NCBI GenBank assembly: GCA_964616545.1
Contig: CAZTUA010000053.1
Span: forward strand, 16,588 to 80,587
From: JAQVEM01 sp964616545
GTDB lineage: Bacteria > Actinomycetota > Humimicrobiia > Humimicrobiales > Humimicrobiaceae
Direction: 5' to 3'
DNA: 64,000 nt
The notes beneath the pieces were generated by a model, which worked only from the letters and a program-made list of their open reading frames with translations, made no database searches and was not told where the DNA came from. Below are positions 34,407 through 42,921 of this stretch, piece after piece (the stretch's first letter is position 1; the number at the start of each line of letters is the position of its first letter). Made by a program: the position numbers and the translations under genes.

Positions 34407-34507
34407 TTCAAATCCTTTCTTAAAAAAATCTATTATATAAAGTATTTTTATCTCTTTTACCACCCCCTGTACTTTACTTTTAATATTTTTCCTGATAAAT
34501 TCCTGTT

Positions 34508-34580
34508 GAGATTTGTTTGTGTTATCCTCTAATATAATCGGGCAAAACATCAGATTATATTAGCTACATAAACAAATCTC
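34508..34580. promoter_or_regulatory. long two-part inverted repeat upstream of the TRAP-uronate operon
   Basis: The outer arms GAGATTTGTTTGTGT (34508-34522) and its complement ACATAAACAAATCTC (34566-34580) match at 14 of 15 positions. The inner arms CTAATATAATC (34529-34539) and GATTATATTAG (34553-34563) are perfectly complementary. Each inner arm holds a TATAAT on one strand. It lies about 100 nt before dctP, between it and the IclR gene, so a paired operator for that regulator is the likely reading. Confidence 0.65.
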
Positions 34581-34683
34581 TTTTTACTTCATTTTCCATC
34601 ACCTCTCTTTATATTATTTACGCGGCATATTTTAATATTTCTATGGCTAATAGAAATTCCCTTAATTGCCCGGATATTTAGAA

Positions 34684-35436
34684 TTACCCTTCAATAAATC
34701 CCAGTTCTTTAGAAATCATATCCGATTTCTCTATCAGGACATCCTTGAATGTAACCAATTTTGATAAATTCATTCTTGATTTTATTGCAGATATACTTGC
34801 AGCATACCTGACATTTCTACTGTAATCCCTTATCGGTGCAGCTATACAGCAAATATTTTCCTCGTGTTCCGAGTTGTCAACAGCATATCCATCCTGTCTG
34901 ATATCTTCCAGGATTTTAAGAAACTCTTCTTTATCAGTGATTGTATTTTTTGTAAGTGGTATAAAATCAAGATCTTTAATTATGTCATTTATAACTTCAT
35001 TTTTTTGAAATGCCAGAATTACTTTACCTGCCGCAGTACAGCTAATAGGGGCCACATTTCCAATTCTTGAATACATTCTTATGGGTTTTGCACTCTCAAT
35101 TTTATCTATATAAACAACTCTCTTCCCGTCAAATGTTGTTAGATGAATTGTCTCATTTGTATATTTTTCAAGTTCTAAAAGATATGGGTGAGCGATATTT
35201 CTGATATCTATGGAGTCAATTATTTTTGTGGATATATTTAAGAATTTTAACCCGAGACTGTATTTTTTATTGGCAGGGTTCATCTTAACATAATTATATT
35301 TAAGGAGCGTTTTTAGAAATCTGTAAACTGTGCTTTTGTCTATACCTAATTTATCAGAAATATCCTTAAGCCTTAATTCACTGCTATTTTCTAATAAATC
35401 AATTATTTTGAAGAACCTTATTAATGTTTCTACCAT
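34684..35436 (-). CDS. IclR-family regulator, KdgR-like
   Basis: 250 aa. Winged helix at residues 1-65 (LRLKDISDKLGIDKSTVYRFLKTL) and an IclR effector domain at 75-245 with TNETIHLTTFDGKRVVYIDK, SCTAAGKVILAF and the C-terminal ICCIAAPIRDYS. KdgR-type members repress uronate genes and are released by KDG. Gene order, upstream of and co-oriented with dctPQM-kduI-kduD-eda-kdgK, supports that role. It has its own TTGACA promoter. Confidence 0.9.
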   Translation of the reverse strand: MVETLIRFFKIIDLLENSSELRLKDISDKLGIDKSTVYRFLKTLLKYNYVKMNPANKKYSLGLKFLNISTKIIDSIDIRNIAHPYLLELEKYTNETIHLTTFDGKRVVYIDKIESAKPIRMYSRIGNVAPISCTAAGKVILAFQKNEVINDIIKDLDFIPLTKNTITDKEEFLKILEDIRQDGYAVDNSEHEENICCIAAPIRDYSRNVRYAASISAIKSRMNLSKLVTFKDVLIEKSDMISKELGFIEG

Positions 35437-35482
35437 TTAAAAAAGTTTCTAATAATGAAATATAGTTTTATTAAGTGAAATT

Positions 35483-35511
35483 AAAATACCAGAATGGATA
35501 ATTTTTGTCAA
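35483..35511 (-). promoter_or_regulatory. promoter of the IclR regulator gene
   Basis: Minus-strand TTGACA (35511-35506) and TATTTT (35488-35483), 17 nt apart. The same -35/-10 pair and spacing occurs ahead of the c-di-GMP-II riboswitch. Confidence 0.6.
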
Positions 35512-35650
35512 GTGTTAAAGGCAGTGTGTCATTTACGATTTAAAATTGCACACTTATCTATAAGATTTATGTTTGAGCTCTTCCATTAAAATGCCAAAGA
35601 AATTAAAATATAACCTTTATAGAATTAAAATAAAACCATAAGGAGCAGTT

Positions 35651-36319
35651 ATGTTTTTTAAACCAGATATCAACAATTATACCCCTGGCAAAATAATATG
35701 CGTTGGAATGAACTACAAATCTCATATCAAAGAACAGGATGGCCGTTTCCCTGAAAAGCCAGTACTATTTTCCAAAGCAAGGAGCTGCGTTGTAAAAAAT
35801 AAAGAACCCGTAATATATCCTCCTGAGGTTAAAGAGCTTGATTATGAAGTTGAACTTGCAGTTGTAATAGGAAAAAAAATGAAAAACACTCCCGGGGACA
35901 GAGTATCGGATTATATTTACGGATATACAATAATGAATGATATTACGGCCAGGGACATCCAGAAAAATGAATCACAGTGGTACCGTTCAAAAAGTTTTGA
36001 TACTTTTGGACCGGTAGGCCCGGTTATTGTCAGTAAAAATGAGATATCCGACCCGCAGAACCTCAGCCTGAAATCTTATGTAAATGGTGAACTCAGGCAG
36101 AATGGAAATACAAACGATATGATATTCGGAGTCTATGAACTCTTATCATTTATTTCAAAATCAATTACTCTGGAGGCAGGAGATATAATATCAACGGGGA
36201 CTCCGTCAGGAGTCGGTGTTTTCATGAAACAAAAAAAATTACTCAGGCCCGGAGATACAATAATATGCGAAATTGAAAAAATAGGGAGGCTTGAGAATAA
36301 AATAGCAGCAGGATTATGA
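35651..36319 (+). CDS. fumarylacetoacetate hydrolase (FAH) family protein
   Basis: 222 aa. The opening KIICVGMNYKSHIKE, then KPVLFSKARSCVV, the metal-binding DYEVELAVVIGK with the Glu-x-Glu pair, YGYTIMNDITARDIQ, and the C-terminal GDIISTGTPSGVG are the full FAH/FAHD1 motif set. Members hydrolyse or decarboxylate acylpyruvates and oxaloacetate; the exact substrate cannot be told. AAGGAG lies 7 nt before the ATG. It overlaps the LysE-type exporter gene by 4 nt (ATGA). Divergent from the IclR gene, so it may share that regulation. Confidence 0.9.
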   Translation: MFFKPDINNYTPGKIICVGMNYKSHIKEQDGRFPEKPVLFSKARSCVVKNKEPVIYPPEVKELDYEVELAVVIGKKMKNTPGDRVSDYIYGYTIMNDITARDIQKNESQWYRSKSFDTFGPVGPVIVSKNEISDPQNLSLKSYVNGELRQNGNTNDMIFGVYELLSFISKSITLEAGDIISTGTPSGVGVFMKQKKLLRPGDTIICEIEKIGRLENKIAAGL

Positions 36320-36966
36320 GCGATATTTTTCAAATATTTTTCGGATCAATGATTGTCGCTTTTTCGGGCGCGCTTGTTCCGGGACCCATGCTGACCCTCG
36401 TAATAAGCAGCGTTGCCAGAAAAGGATTCTGGACTTCTTTTTTTATTGTGCTGGGGCATTCATTACTTGAGCTTGCAGTTGTAATATGCTTTATATTCGG
36501 GATACTTAAATTTCTGGATAATCCCCTTGCTGCAAAAATAATAGGTATTCTGGGAGGTATTTTCCTGCTGTACCTGGGGATTGATATCATAATATCAATT
36601 TTTAAGAATAAATTTACCATAGACTTTAAGTCAACAATAAAAGAGAAAACAATAACAGGAAAATCAACTATTACGCTGATATTCAGGGGTATTCTTATAA
36701 GTCTTATGAATCCTTACTGGTTTATCTGGTGGATGAGTATTGGAGCGGCTTTTCTTTTAAAAAGCGTGGAATTTAATTTTACCGGTGTTACATCTTTTTA
36801 TGTGGGGCATATAAGCGCCGACTTTATCTGGTATCTATTCATCGGGTTTCTCGTGAGTTCCGGCCGCAGATTTTTTAACCAGAAAATATACAATGGCATT
36901 TTAACAGCCTGCAGCATATTTTTATTTTACCTGGGGATAAAATTTATAATTGACGCTTTAATGTAA
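36316..36966 (+). CDS. LysE/RhtB-family exporter
   Basis: 216 aa with six hydrophobic segments. The opening SGALVPGPMLTLVIS contains the PGP motif, followed by the G-x-x-x-G-rich helix pairs and MNPYWFIWWMSIGAA in the middle, typical of amino-acid exporters of the LysE superfamily. Translationally coupled to the upstream FAH-family gene, which suggests export of an amino or keto acid related to that enzyme; this is inference. Confidence 0.88.
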   Translation: MSDIFQIFFGSMIVAFSGALVPGPMLTLVISSVARKGFWTSFFIVLGHSLLELAVVICFIFGILKFLDNPLAAKIIGILGGIFLLYLGIDIIISIFKNKFTIDFKSTIKEKTITGKSTITLIFRGILISLMNPYWFIWWMSIGAAFLLKSVEFNFTGVTSFYVGHISADFIWYLFIGFLVSSGRRFFNQKIYNGILTACSIFLFYLGIKFIIDALM

Positions 36967-37083
36967 AAAGCTTTCGGTTAAACTTAAGCTGCTGCCTGAT
37001 TTTAGCAGCCATATTCTTTTTATCCATTTTTTCTGATAAAATTTTTAAACTGCTTTCTGTTAAAAAAGTAAAAAGGAGTAATT

Positions 37084-37887
37084 ATTTTCATACCCGTATT
37101 AAAAACAAAAAAAACTTTTTTTTTATACACATTAATAGCCTTACTTCTTTTATGCGCAATTACTTACGCTATTATTTCAATCATTCGCACAGACACCGGC
37201 AGCAATTACGGCCAGCTTGTTATCAATAAAAGTTCTTATTCCAGCCCCGGAATTATGAAAGACTTAAATAATCCCGGAAGAAGTATAATATCCCTGAATT
37301 TAAAATCTGGTAGTGGTAAAACTGATATCACCAGAGTAAATCTACTGCTTGATAAAACCCTGGATGAATCATGTGAAAAAATTTATCTCGGCCAAGAAGA
37401 ATCCTCACTGGGTATAGCAGGGTTTCAGGAATCAACATCAAGACCTGCTGTATATTCAGAAAGTTCCGCTGCTGAAGAAAGCCGGAACCTGAATCCAGAC
37501 AATATGGAAACACAGCTCCTTTTTTATATCAACAACATCAGAACCAGGAATGGTCTTTGTGCGCTGGGTTCAAACCAGACCCTTGTAAATATTGCAGATT
37601 CAAGATGCAGGGATATGCTCAGCAGAAATTATTTTAACCACGTAACTCCTGAAGGTAAAAATATATTTAACATACTTCAAGAAAACAGGGTTATGTATGC
37701 CTCTGCAGGTGAAAACCTGTACGGGTGCTCTCCGCCGTCAGCTGGACCTGTGGAGGTTATAATAAGTACCTGGCTGGGCAGCGGCGGCCACAGAGAAAAT
37801 TTATTTAACCCGCATTATACCCGGGTGGGAATAAAGATAGTTGACGGAGAAAATAGAAGAGTGGTCACTGCGATATTTTTAAATTAA
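37084..37887 (+). CDS. CAP/SCP-domain extracellular protein with a probable ATT start
   Basis: 267 aa from the ATT at 37084. The domain (about residues 140-267, LLFYINNIRTRNGLCALGSNQTLVNIADSRCRDM, YFNHVTPEGKNIF, AGENLYGC, HRENLFNPHYTRVGI) is CAP/SCP-PR1, a secreted fold of unknown role in bacteria. The only ATG near the front (37255) would remove the export helix TFFLYTLIALLLLCAITYA, which is in frame upstream. AAGGAG at 37073-37078 lies 5 nt before ATT 37084, and no ATG, GTG or TTG occurs in the frame between the stop at 37069 and 37255. ATA at 37090 is an alternative. A sequencing error cannot be excluded. Confidence 0.8.
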   Translation: MFIPVLKTKKTFFLYTLIALLLLCAITYAIISIIRTDTGSNYGQLVINKSSYSSPGIMKDLNNPGRSIISLNLKSGSGKTDITRVNLLLDKTLDESCEKIYLGQEESSLGIAGFQESTSRPAVYSESSAAEESRNLNPDNMETQLLFYINNIRTRNGLCALGSNQTLVNIADSRCRDMLSRNYFNHVTPEGKNIFNILQENRVMYASAGENLYGCSPPSAGPVEVIISTWLGSGGHRENLFNPHYTRVGIKIVDGENRRVVTAIFLN

Positions 37888-37926
37888 TTTTTTATAGCTC
37901 TGATTAAATAAGTACACATACAACTT

Positions 37927-38370
37927 CTATAGTTTGCTATCCTGCTTTTTTGATTCCTGAGACATTATAAGGAAGGCAATTAAAATTATTACTATGTTTG
38001 CTGGTATTTGAAAAAGCCACATCATATATATATTTCCGAAAGAAGTTAAATACCCCTGAGTAATATAGTGGAGAGGGACAAATATCACCGGCAGCCAGGC
38101 AAAAGAAAATATAAGAATTAACAAAAATTCCAGCCATCCCTGAGGAAATAATTTTGTAATATTTTTATATTTTAAAATTACTATCCAGGATGTAAAAATT
38201 ATAACGGAAAAAACTACTGCAATAGGAACCTGGATAGCAAGCTGGTTATACTGTATAAAGTAATGATAAACTCCAAAACCGAAGACAATTGAAGCTACAT
38301 TTACTATTGCAAGAATAAAGCTGTGTAAAATTACTTTAAAAACTCTCATAAACTTCCGGGTTAATAGCAT
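37927..38370 (-). CDS. four-helix membrane protein, unknown
   Basis: 147 aa (140 if it starts at the second ATG, 38347-38349). Four hydrophobic helices (about 15-36, 47-66, 81-100, 113-137) with short loops and a charged Lys/Gln/Ser tail. No family recognised. Convergent with the CAP gene and divergent from the Na/Pi symporter. The Shine-Dalgarno is poor for either start. Confidence 0.55.
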   Translation of the reverse strand: MLLTRKFMRVFKVILHSFILAIVNVASIVFGFGVYHYFIQYNQLAIQVPIAVVFSVIIFTSWIVILKYKNITKLFPQGWLEFLLILIFSFAWLPVIFVPLHYITQGYLTSFGNIYMMWLFQIPANIVIILIAFLIMSQESKKQDSKL

Positions 38371-38634
38371 TTCAGCTGTATTTTAATAAGTAATTATATT
38401 CCATTTAAATCCAAATACCAATTAGTAATTGTATTCAGTTGCACGTACCGTATAATATGTATATGAATTGCTGCACAATCAAAAGCAAAGGGTTTCAGGT
38501 TTACATCAGGAATATAAAATCCAGATTTATAAATGTTTTCGTTTTATTTTTTTTGTGAATAATTTATAATTTGTTTTGTTTTACTAAAATTATAATCACT
38601 TTTTGCTATTGTAAATTCAAATTTACTATAATTT

Positions 38635-40272
38635 ATGTATTATAAATTAGTTATAGAAGTACTGGGTGGATTAGCACTTTTTATTTTTGGCATTAATAGA
38701 CTCAGTAGCAGTCTTCAGAAAGTTACTTCCAACAAATTAAAATCAGTCATAAATACACTTACAAAAAGATCCTGGACAACAGTTCTTGTAGGTATGTTTA
38801 CAACCATGCTTATACAGAGCAGCAGCGCCACCTCAGTAATGACTGTTGGTTTTGTAAATGCAGGGCTGATAACCTTAAGACACGCAATTGGAATAATAAT
38901 GGGCGCAAATATCGGTACTACAGTAACTGCTCAAATAGTATCCTTTAAAATAGATATACTTGCATTCCCACTGATAATCATAGGGTTCCTTATTCACTTT
39001 TTAAGCAAGAGAAGAAGAATTAAAAATATTGGAATGACAATAATCGGGCTGGGAATTTTATTTCTTGGTATGACCGTCATGAAATCAGCGCTTGAGCCTT
39101 TAAGGGATAACGAGGGTTTTAAAAGCTTCCTTTTGCTTTTCAGCAAAAATCCATTTCTTGGTATTTTAGCAGGGCTTTTTTTAACCACCCTGCTGCAAAG
39201 CAGTTCGGCTACAATCGGGCTTCTAATAGCCCTTGCAGCCCAGGGCCTTATTCCCATTGAAGCTGCAATACCAATTCTTATAGGAGATAATATCGGTACC
39301 TGTTCTACTGCATTAATATCAAGCATAGGAACAACTGTTACGGCCAAAAGAACTGCCTTCTCTCATCTTATGTTTAATATCTTTGGTACAATAATCTTTG
39401 TCACTCTTTTATACGGCTTCAAACTGCAGCCTGCAATTGTAAGATTAACGGGTACAAGCGTACCTCACCAGATTGCCAATATTCATACCTCCTTTAACAT
39501 ACTCACTACCATAATACTTTTCCCGATGATTGGTTTATTTGAGAAAGTTGTCTTAAAATTAATTCCCGGCAAAGATATTACGGTGCACAAGAATGCTTTA
39601 CATCTGGACGGCAGATTAATCAGCACTCCCGCATTATCACTTGAACAGACAAACAAGGAATTATTAAGAATAACCAAAATTGACAAGACAATGCTTAACC
39701 TTGCATTTGAGCGATTACAGAATAAGGAAGTTTTAATTGAAAAAAAATTACTTGATAGAGAAGCTGCCGTTGACAGTATTACGGAGGATATAATAAGGTA
39801 TCTTACCAAAATATCTCAAAAGTCCCTTGGCTTAAGGCTATCAAATAAACTTACAAACCTGCTTCATGTTGCCTATGATGCAGAAAGAGCCGGAGACCAT
39901 GCAGAAAGCATACTCTATCTTATACTTGTAAAAGACGAAAATAATATTTCTTTCAGCAAAGCTGCCCTTGAACAACTTGAGCTGGCACATAATAAGGTTG
40001 ACCATCTTTACGACATACTTATATCAGGAATGGAAAACAACAACTTAAAAAAGCTCAAACAGTGTGAGAAAATTGAATCCGAAATAGACCTCCTTGTTAA
40101 AGAAACCCGAACCGACCATTTGAAGAGGCTTCAGAACGGTGACTGCGTTCCGCTTTCTGGAGTAGTTTTTTCAGATATCATTATGCATCTTGAAAGAATA
40201 GGAGATCTGCTTTACGGTATATCAAGAAATCTCCTGAATATTAAAGAATACAAGATAGGCCAGAATAGATGA
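38635..40272 (+). CDS. Na/Pi cotransporter with PhoU-like C-terminal domain
   Basis: 545 aa. Two PNaS repeats: the first with GMFTTMLIQSSSATSVMTVGFV, the second with FLTTLLQSSSATIGLLIALA; the QSSSA motif is the signature of NptA/NPT2 phosphate symporters. Residues about 345-540 are a PhoU-like helical bundle (LLHVAYDAERAGDHAESI, FSDIIMHLERIGDLLYGISRN). Overlaps the following phoU gene by 4 nt (ATGA). No Shine-Dalgarno is visible before the ATG. It provides low-affinity phosphate uptake beside the Pst system at the right end. Confidence 0.92.
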   Translation: MYYKLVIEVLGGLALFIFGINRLSSSLQKVTSNKLKSVINTLTKRSWTTVLVGMFTTMLIQSSSATSVMTVGFVNAGLITLRHAIGIIMGANIGTTVTAQIVSFKIDILAFPLIIIGFLIHFLSKRRRIKNIGMTIIGLGILFLGMTVMKSALEPLRDNEGFKSFLLLFSKNPFLGILAGLFLTTLLQSSSATIGLLIALAAQGLIPIEAAIPILIGDNIGTCSTALISSIGTTVTAKRTAFSHLMFNIFGTIIFVTLLYGFKLQPAIVRLTGTSVPHQIANIHTSFNILTTIILFPMIGLFEKVVLKLIPGKDITVHKNALHLDGRLISTPALSLEQTNKELLRITKIDKTMLNLAFERLQNKEVLIEKKLLDREAAVDSITEDIIRYLTKISQKSLGLRLSNKLTNLLHVAYDAERAGDHAESILYLILVKDENNISFSKAALEQLELAHNKVDHLYDILISGMENNNLKKLKQCEKIESEIDLLVKETRTDHLKRLQNGDCVPLSGVVFSDIIMHLERIGDLLYGISRNLLNIKEYKIGQNR

Positions 40273-40940
40273 GAAAAGCATTCTACGATAAGATTGATGA
40301 AATTTCAAAAGATGTTTTATCGATGAGTACGCTTGTGCAGGAGGCGGTATCAAATGCAGTAAGAGCCCTGCTTGAGGCAGATACTGATACGGCACAAAAA
40401 GTAATAGACAATGACCAAAAAATAAATGATTATGAAATTTTAATTGAAGAAAAATGCGTAGTGCTTCAGGCAGAGCATCAGCCGGTTGCGGCAGACCTGA
40501 GATATCTGCATTCCATAAGCAATATAATAATACATCTTGAGAGAATCGGTGACCTTTCCGTTAATATTGCCCGAATTGCTAAAAATCTTTCCGGATTAAC
40601 AATACAATACCTGGATGCAGAAATGAAAAAACTTCTGCTGGAAATGTTTAACCTTGTAAAGCCCGTGCTTGATAAAGCTATTTCTGCTTTTAAAGAAAAT
40701 GACCTCAAACTGGCTTCTGGAATTGATAAGATAGACAATGCCGTAGACGATATTCAAAAAACTATTATTAAGAAATTATACTGCTCCGTATTTAACAAAA
40801 AAGATAATATAAAAATTATTGCAGACCTGTCTCTTGTGGCAAGATATCTTGAAAGAATTGGAGATCACTCCGTAAGTATCGGGGAAAGAGTTCAATATTA
40901 CCAGACTGGCGACTACAGCGTCTTTCACAGTGACGCTTAG
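40269..40940 (+). CDS. phoU: PhoU-family phosphate regulatory protein
   Basis: 223 aa. Two three-helix repeats, each with the metal-binding pattern: VAADLRYLHSISNIIIHLERIGDLSVNIARIAK and DLSLVARYLERIGDHSVSIGERV. About 60 percent similar by eye to the PhoU at 57848-58516. The coupling to the Na/Pi symporter suggests it controls that transporter, whereas the other copy serves Pst. Confidence 0.94.
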   Translation: MRKAFYDKIDEISKDVLSMSTLVQEAVSNAVRALLEADTDTAQKVIDNDQKINDYEILIEEKCVVLQAEHQPVAADLRYLHSISNIIIHLERIGDLSVNIARIAKNLSGLTIQYLDAEMKKLLLEMFNLVKPVLDKAISAFKENDLKLASGIDKIDNAVDDIQKTIIKKLYCSVFNKKDNIKIIADLSLVARYLERIGDHSVSIGERVQYYQTGDYSVFHSDA

Positions 40941-40972
40941 AAATTTTTACAGAAACTTCTAAAATATTATAC

Positions 40973-41866
40973 TCAAAAACATTCACCATCCCTTAATCTG
41001 CAGAACTCACTTTCATATTCAACTTCTATTGTAGAATGTTCAAGCCCGAGGGGGTTTATAATTTCTCTTACTTTTCTTTTTATGCCGTTTATCTCTTCTG
41101 CGGCTGTACCATCTTTTATTACGATATGGGTGGACAGTACATTATTTAAGCTGTCCATAGACCAGACATGTGTGTGGTGTATACTTACAACATTTTCTAT
41201 TTTTAGAATTTCTTCTTCAATTTTTTTTATACTTATCCCTTCCGGTACCGCCTGCAGAAAGACAGAAAAAGTCTTTTTTAAATTAATAATCACCCTGTAT
41301 AAAATATAAATTGTAATCAATATTGATAATACCGGGTCCAGTATTGGAATGCTTTTGAAAATCATTATGATGCTTATAATAAGAATCGCCGCCCAGCCCA
41401 GAACGTCTTCAAAAAGATGCAGAGCTACGATTTTTTCATTTAATGATTTTCCCCGTCTGACTCTTAACGCAGCAACCCCATTTACTATAATACCGACTAT
41501 CGCAAAAAGCACCATTCCTTTTGCATCCGGCTGCTCTGGATTGAACAGCCTGGGTACAGCTTTTGATAATATGTAAACTGAACCTGTAATTAATATCAAA
41601 CTGTTTATCAGTGCTGCAAACAAAGAATATCTCCTGTAACCATAAGAATATTTCTCATCCTTTTTCTTCCCTGAATATTTTTCCAGAATCCACGATAATC
41701 CCAGGGAGAAACTGTCTCCCAGGTCATGCAGAGCATCGGATATAATAGCCATGCTGTTAGTCCAGAGTCCACCTACAATTTCAAAAATAACAAACCCGAG
41801 GTTTAAAAAGAATGCTAATTTTATATTTTTGATATTTTCCTGCTTATTACTATTAATATGCACCAT
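40973..41866 (-). CDS. cation diffusion facilitator (CDF) exporter
   Basis: 297 aa. Six membrane helices with the zinc-site pairs SDALHDLGDS (helix II) and HLFEDVLGW (helix V), then a cytoplasmic ferredoxin-like domain (about 205-295) with HHTHVWSMD. The His-x-x-x-Asp and Asp-x-x-x-Asp layout is of the Zn/Co/Cd CzcD type. Ends with a CRLRDGEC tail that could add metal ligands. Ends 32 nt from the convergent phoU gene. Confidence 0.92.
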   Translation of the reverse strand: MVHINSNKQENIKNIKLAFFLNLGFVIFEIVGGLWTNSMAIISDALHDLGDSFSLGLSWILEKYSGKKKDEKYSYGYRRYSLFAALINSLILITGSVYILSKAVPRLFNPEQPDAKGMVLFAIVGIIVNGVAALRVRRGKSLNEKIVALHLFEDVLGWAAILIISIIMIFKSIPILDPVLSILITIYILYRVIINLKKTFSVFLQAVPEGISIKKIEEEILKIENVVSIHHTHVWSMDSLNNVLSTHIVIKDGTAAEEINGIKRKVREIINPLGLEHSTIEVEYESEFCRLRDGECF

Positions 41867-41963
41867 TATATTCTTATTTATTTTTTAATTTTTTATATAT
41901 AAATTCAAAATATGTCTATTCTTAATCCTGGAAGTATCCTATAAATGCATATATTTATACCTT

Positions 41964-42380
41964 TTAAAGGAGCCTTTTTTCTCCCTTAATTTCTTTAATA
42001 TCCGTAATATCCTGGGTAACTTCCAGGCATCCTCTGTAATTATCCCTGTTGTCATAAATCGGGAAATACCTGATATAAACAAAGCGGTTATCCAGGTTAA
42101 TCCAGAATTCAGCCACTTCTCTTTTTTTTGCCCTGAAATCATCAAGTATTTTCTGTACTTTATCAATGCTTTTTTTGGGATGGCAATTCTGAACTTTTAA
42201 ACCAATTACAGAAGTTGACCTTTTAAATATCCTGCTTTCCGGTTTATTAAAATACCTTACTTCGTCATTCTCTCCAACAAATGTTATATCAACCGGTATT
42301 GTTTCCAGTATAAGTCCAGCCTCTTCAGCGTTTATCTTCCCTGTTTTAAATTCCAGAATCTTTTCGCTGCCCTTATTCAT
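41964..42380 (-). CDS. stand-alone PAS domain protein of the DUF438 type
   Basis: 138 aa. Residues about 20-130 (ILETIPVDITFVGENDEVRYFNKPESRIF, VIGLKVQNCHPKKSIDKVQKIL, EFWINLDNRFVYIRYFPIYD, LEVTQDITDIKEI) are the PAS domain that forms the C-terminus of DUF438 proteins; the DUF1858/hemerythrin-like N-terminal part is missing. The conserved CHP motif is present and is thought to contact a heme or other ligand in relatives. GGAGG lies 6 nt before the ATG. Likely a small redox or gas sensor; no output domain. Confidence 0.85.
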   Translation of the reverse strand: MNKGSEKILEFKTGKINAEEAGLILETIPVDITFVGENDEVRYFNKPESRIFKRSTSVIGLKVQNCHPKKSIDKVQKILDDFRAKKREVAEFWINLDNRFVYIRYFPIYDNRDNYRGCLEVTQDITDIKEIKGEKRLL

Positions 42381-42675
42381 AATATACCTCCTGTAATTTA
42401 TAAGTTTTTTAAAAAATTCCTCCCTGAATTATTCTTCCTTAAAATCCTTCGCTTTCGATTGGCGGATTTTATTTTAAGCACATAACTTAAATATATAATC
42501 CTTTTTTAAAAAAATAAACAAAATTTATAATCATTTATCATCGCTATTTTATAAATTAATATATATTTTAATTAATTATAATACTAATATATACATTACT
42601 ATATATATCTTTTTATTACATCTTGTATCAATATATTTAATAATTAATTTAAATTAAAAATTTTATAAATTTCTA
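42381..42675. other. AT-rich intergenic region upstream of the riboswitch promoter
   Basis: 295 nt of over 80 percent AT between the divergent PAS gene and the c-di-GMP-II riboswitch promoter. Contains the PAS gene's leader. I see no gene and no defined element apart from runs of TATATA/TTAATTA. Confidence 0.4.
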
Positions 42676-42704
42676 TTGACATTTGTTTTTATATAGTGTA
42701 TTTT
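42676..42704 (+). promoter_or_regulatory. promoter of the c-di-GMP riboswitch-GGDEF gene
   Basis: TTGACA (42676-42681), 17 nt spacer, TATTTT (42699-42704) preceded by TG. Transcription should begin near 42711, about 30 nt before the aptamer. Confidence 0.7.
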
Positions 42705-42741
42705 AAACCCGTTAAATTCTTTTAGTTGTGAATGTAAAAAA

Positions 42742-42813
42742 ATTAGATGCTATGAAGTTTTCCTTAAATTTGGACGCTTGAGGGAAATGGAGCAAATAGC
42801 GTAACCGGCTAAT
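42742..42813 (+). promoter_or_regulatory. cyclic di-GMP-II riboswitch aptamer
   Basis: The region matches the class II c-di-GMP aptamer. P1: ATTAG (42742-42746) with CTAAT (42809-42813). P2 pseudoknotted helix: TTTTCCT (42758-42764) with AGGGAAA (42781-42787), seven pairs including one G-U, in the place where the clostridial aptamer pairs different bases, i.e. compensatory change. P3: ACGCT (42774-42778) with AGCGT (42798-42802). The conserved single-stranded parts are present: TTAAATTTGG, TTGA and the 3' AATAGCGTAACCGG. The downstream gene makes or breaks c-di-GMP. Confidence 0.88.
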
Positions 42814-42829
42814 TTAGCCGGTTTTTTTT
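42803..42829 (+). terminator. intrinsic terminator of the c-di-GMP-II riboswitch
   Basis: AACCGGCT (42803-42810), loop AATTT, AGCCGGTT (42816-42823), then U8. Its left arm is shared with the conserved 3' part of the aptamer and the P1 strand, so the two structures exclude each other. Ligand binding should prevent termination, giving an ON switch. Confidence 0.9.
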
Positions 42830-42921
42830 ATTTCATATAAGAATAAATGACCGGCAAATTGATAAGATAATCTTAAAATATAATAGAGATATAATTATCA
42901 TTTTATAGCAGGTTATTTAAA

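Noticed and set aside
34199..34440. Leu-rich and Ser/Thr-rich plus-strand readings
   Set aside because: Antisense of the Glu/Val/Ala linker of DctP; no ribosome site or family.
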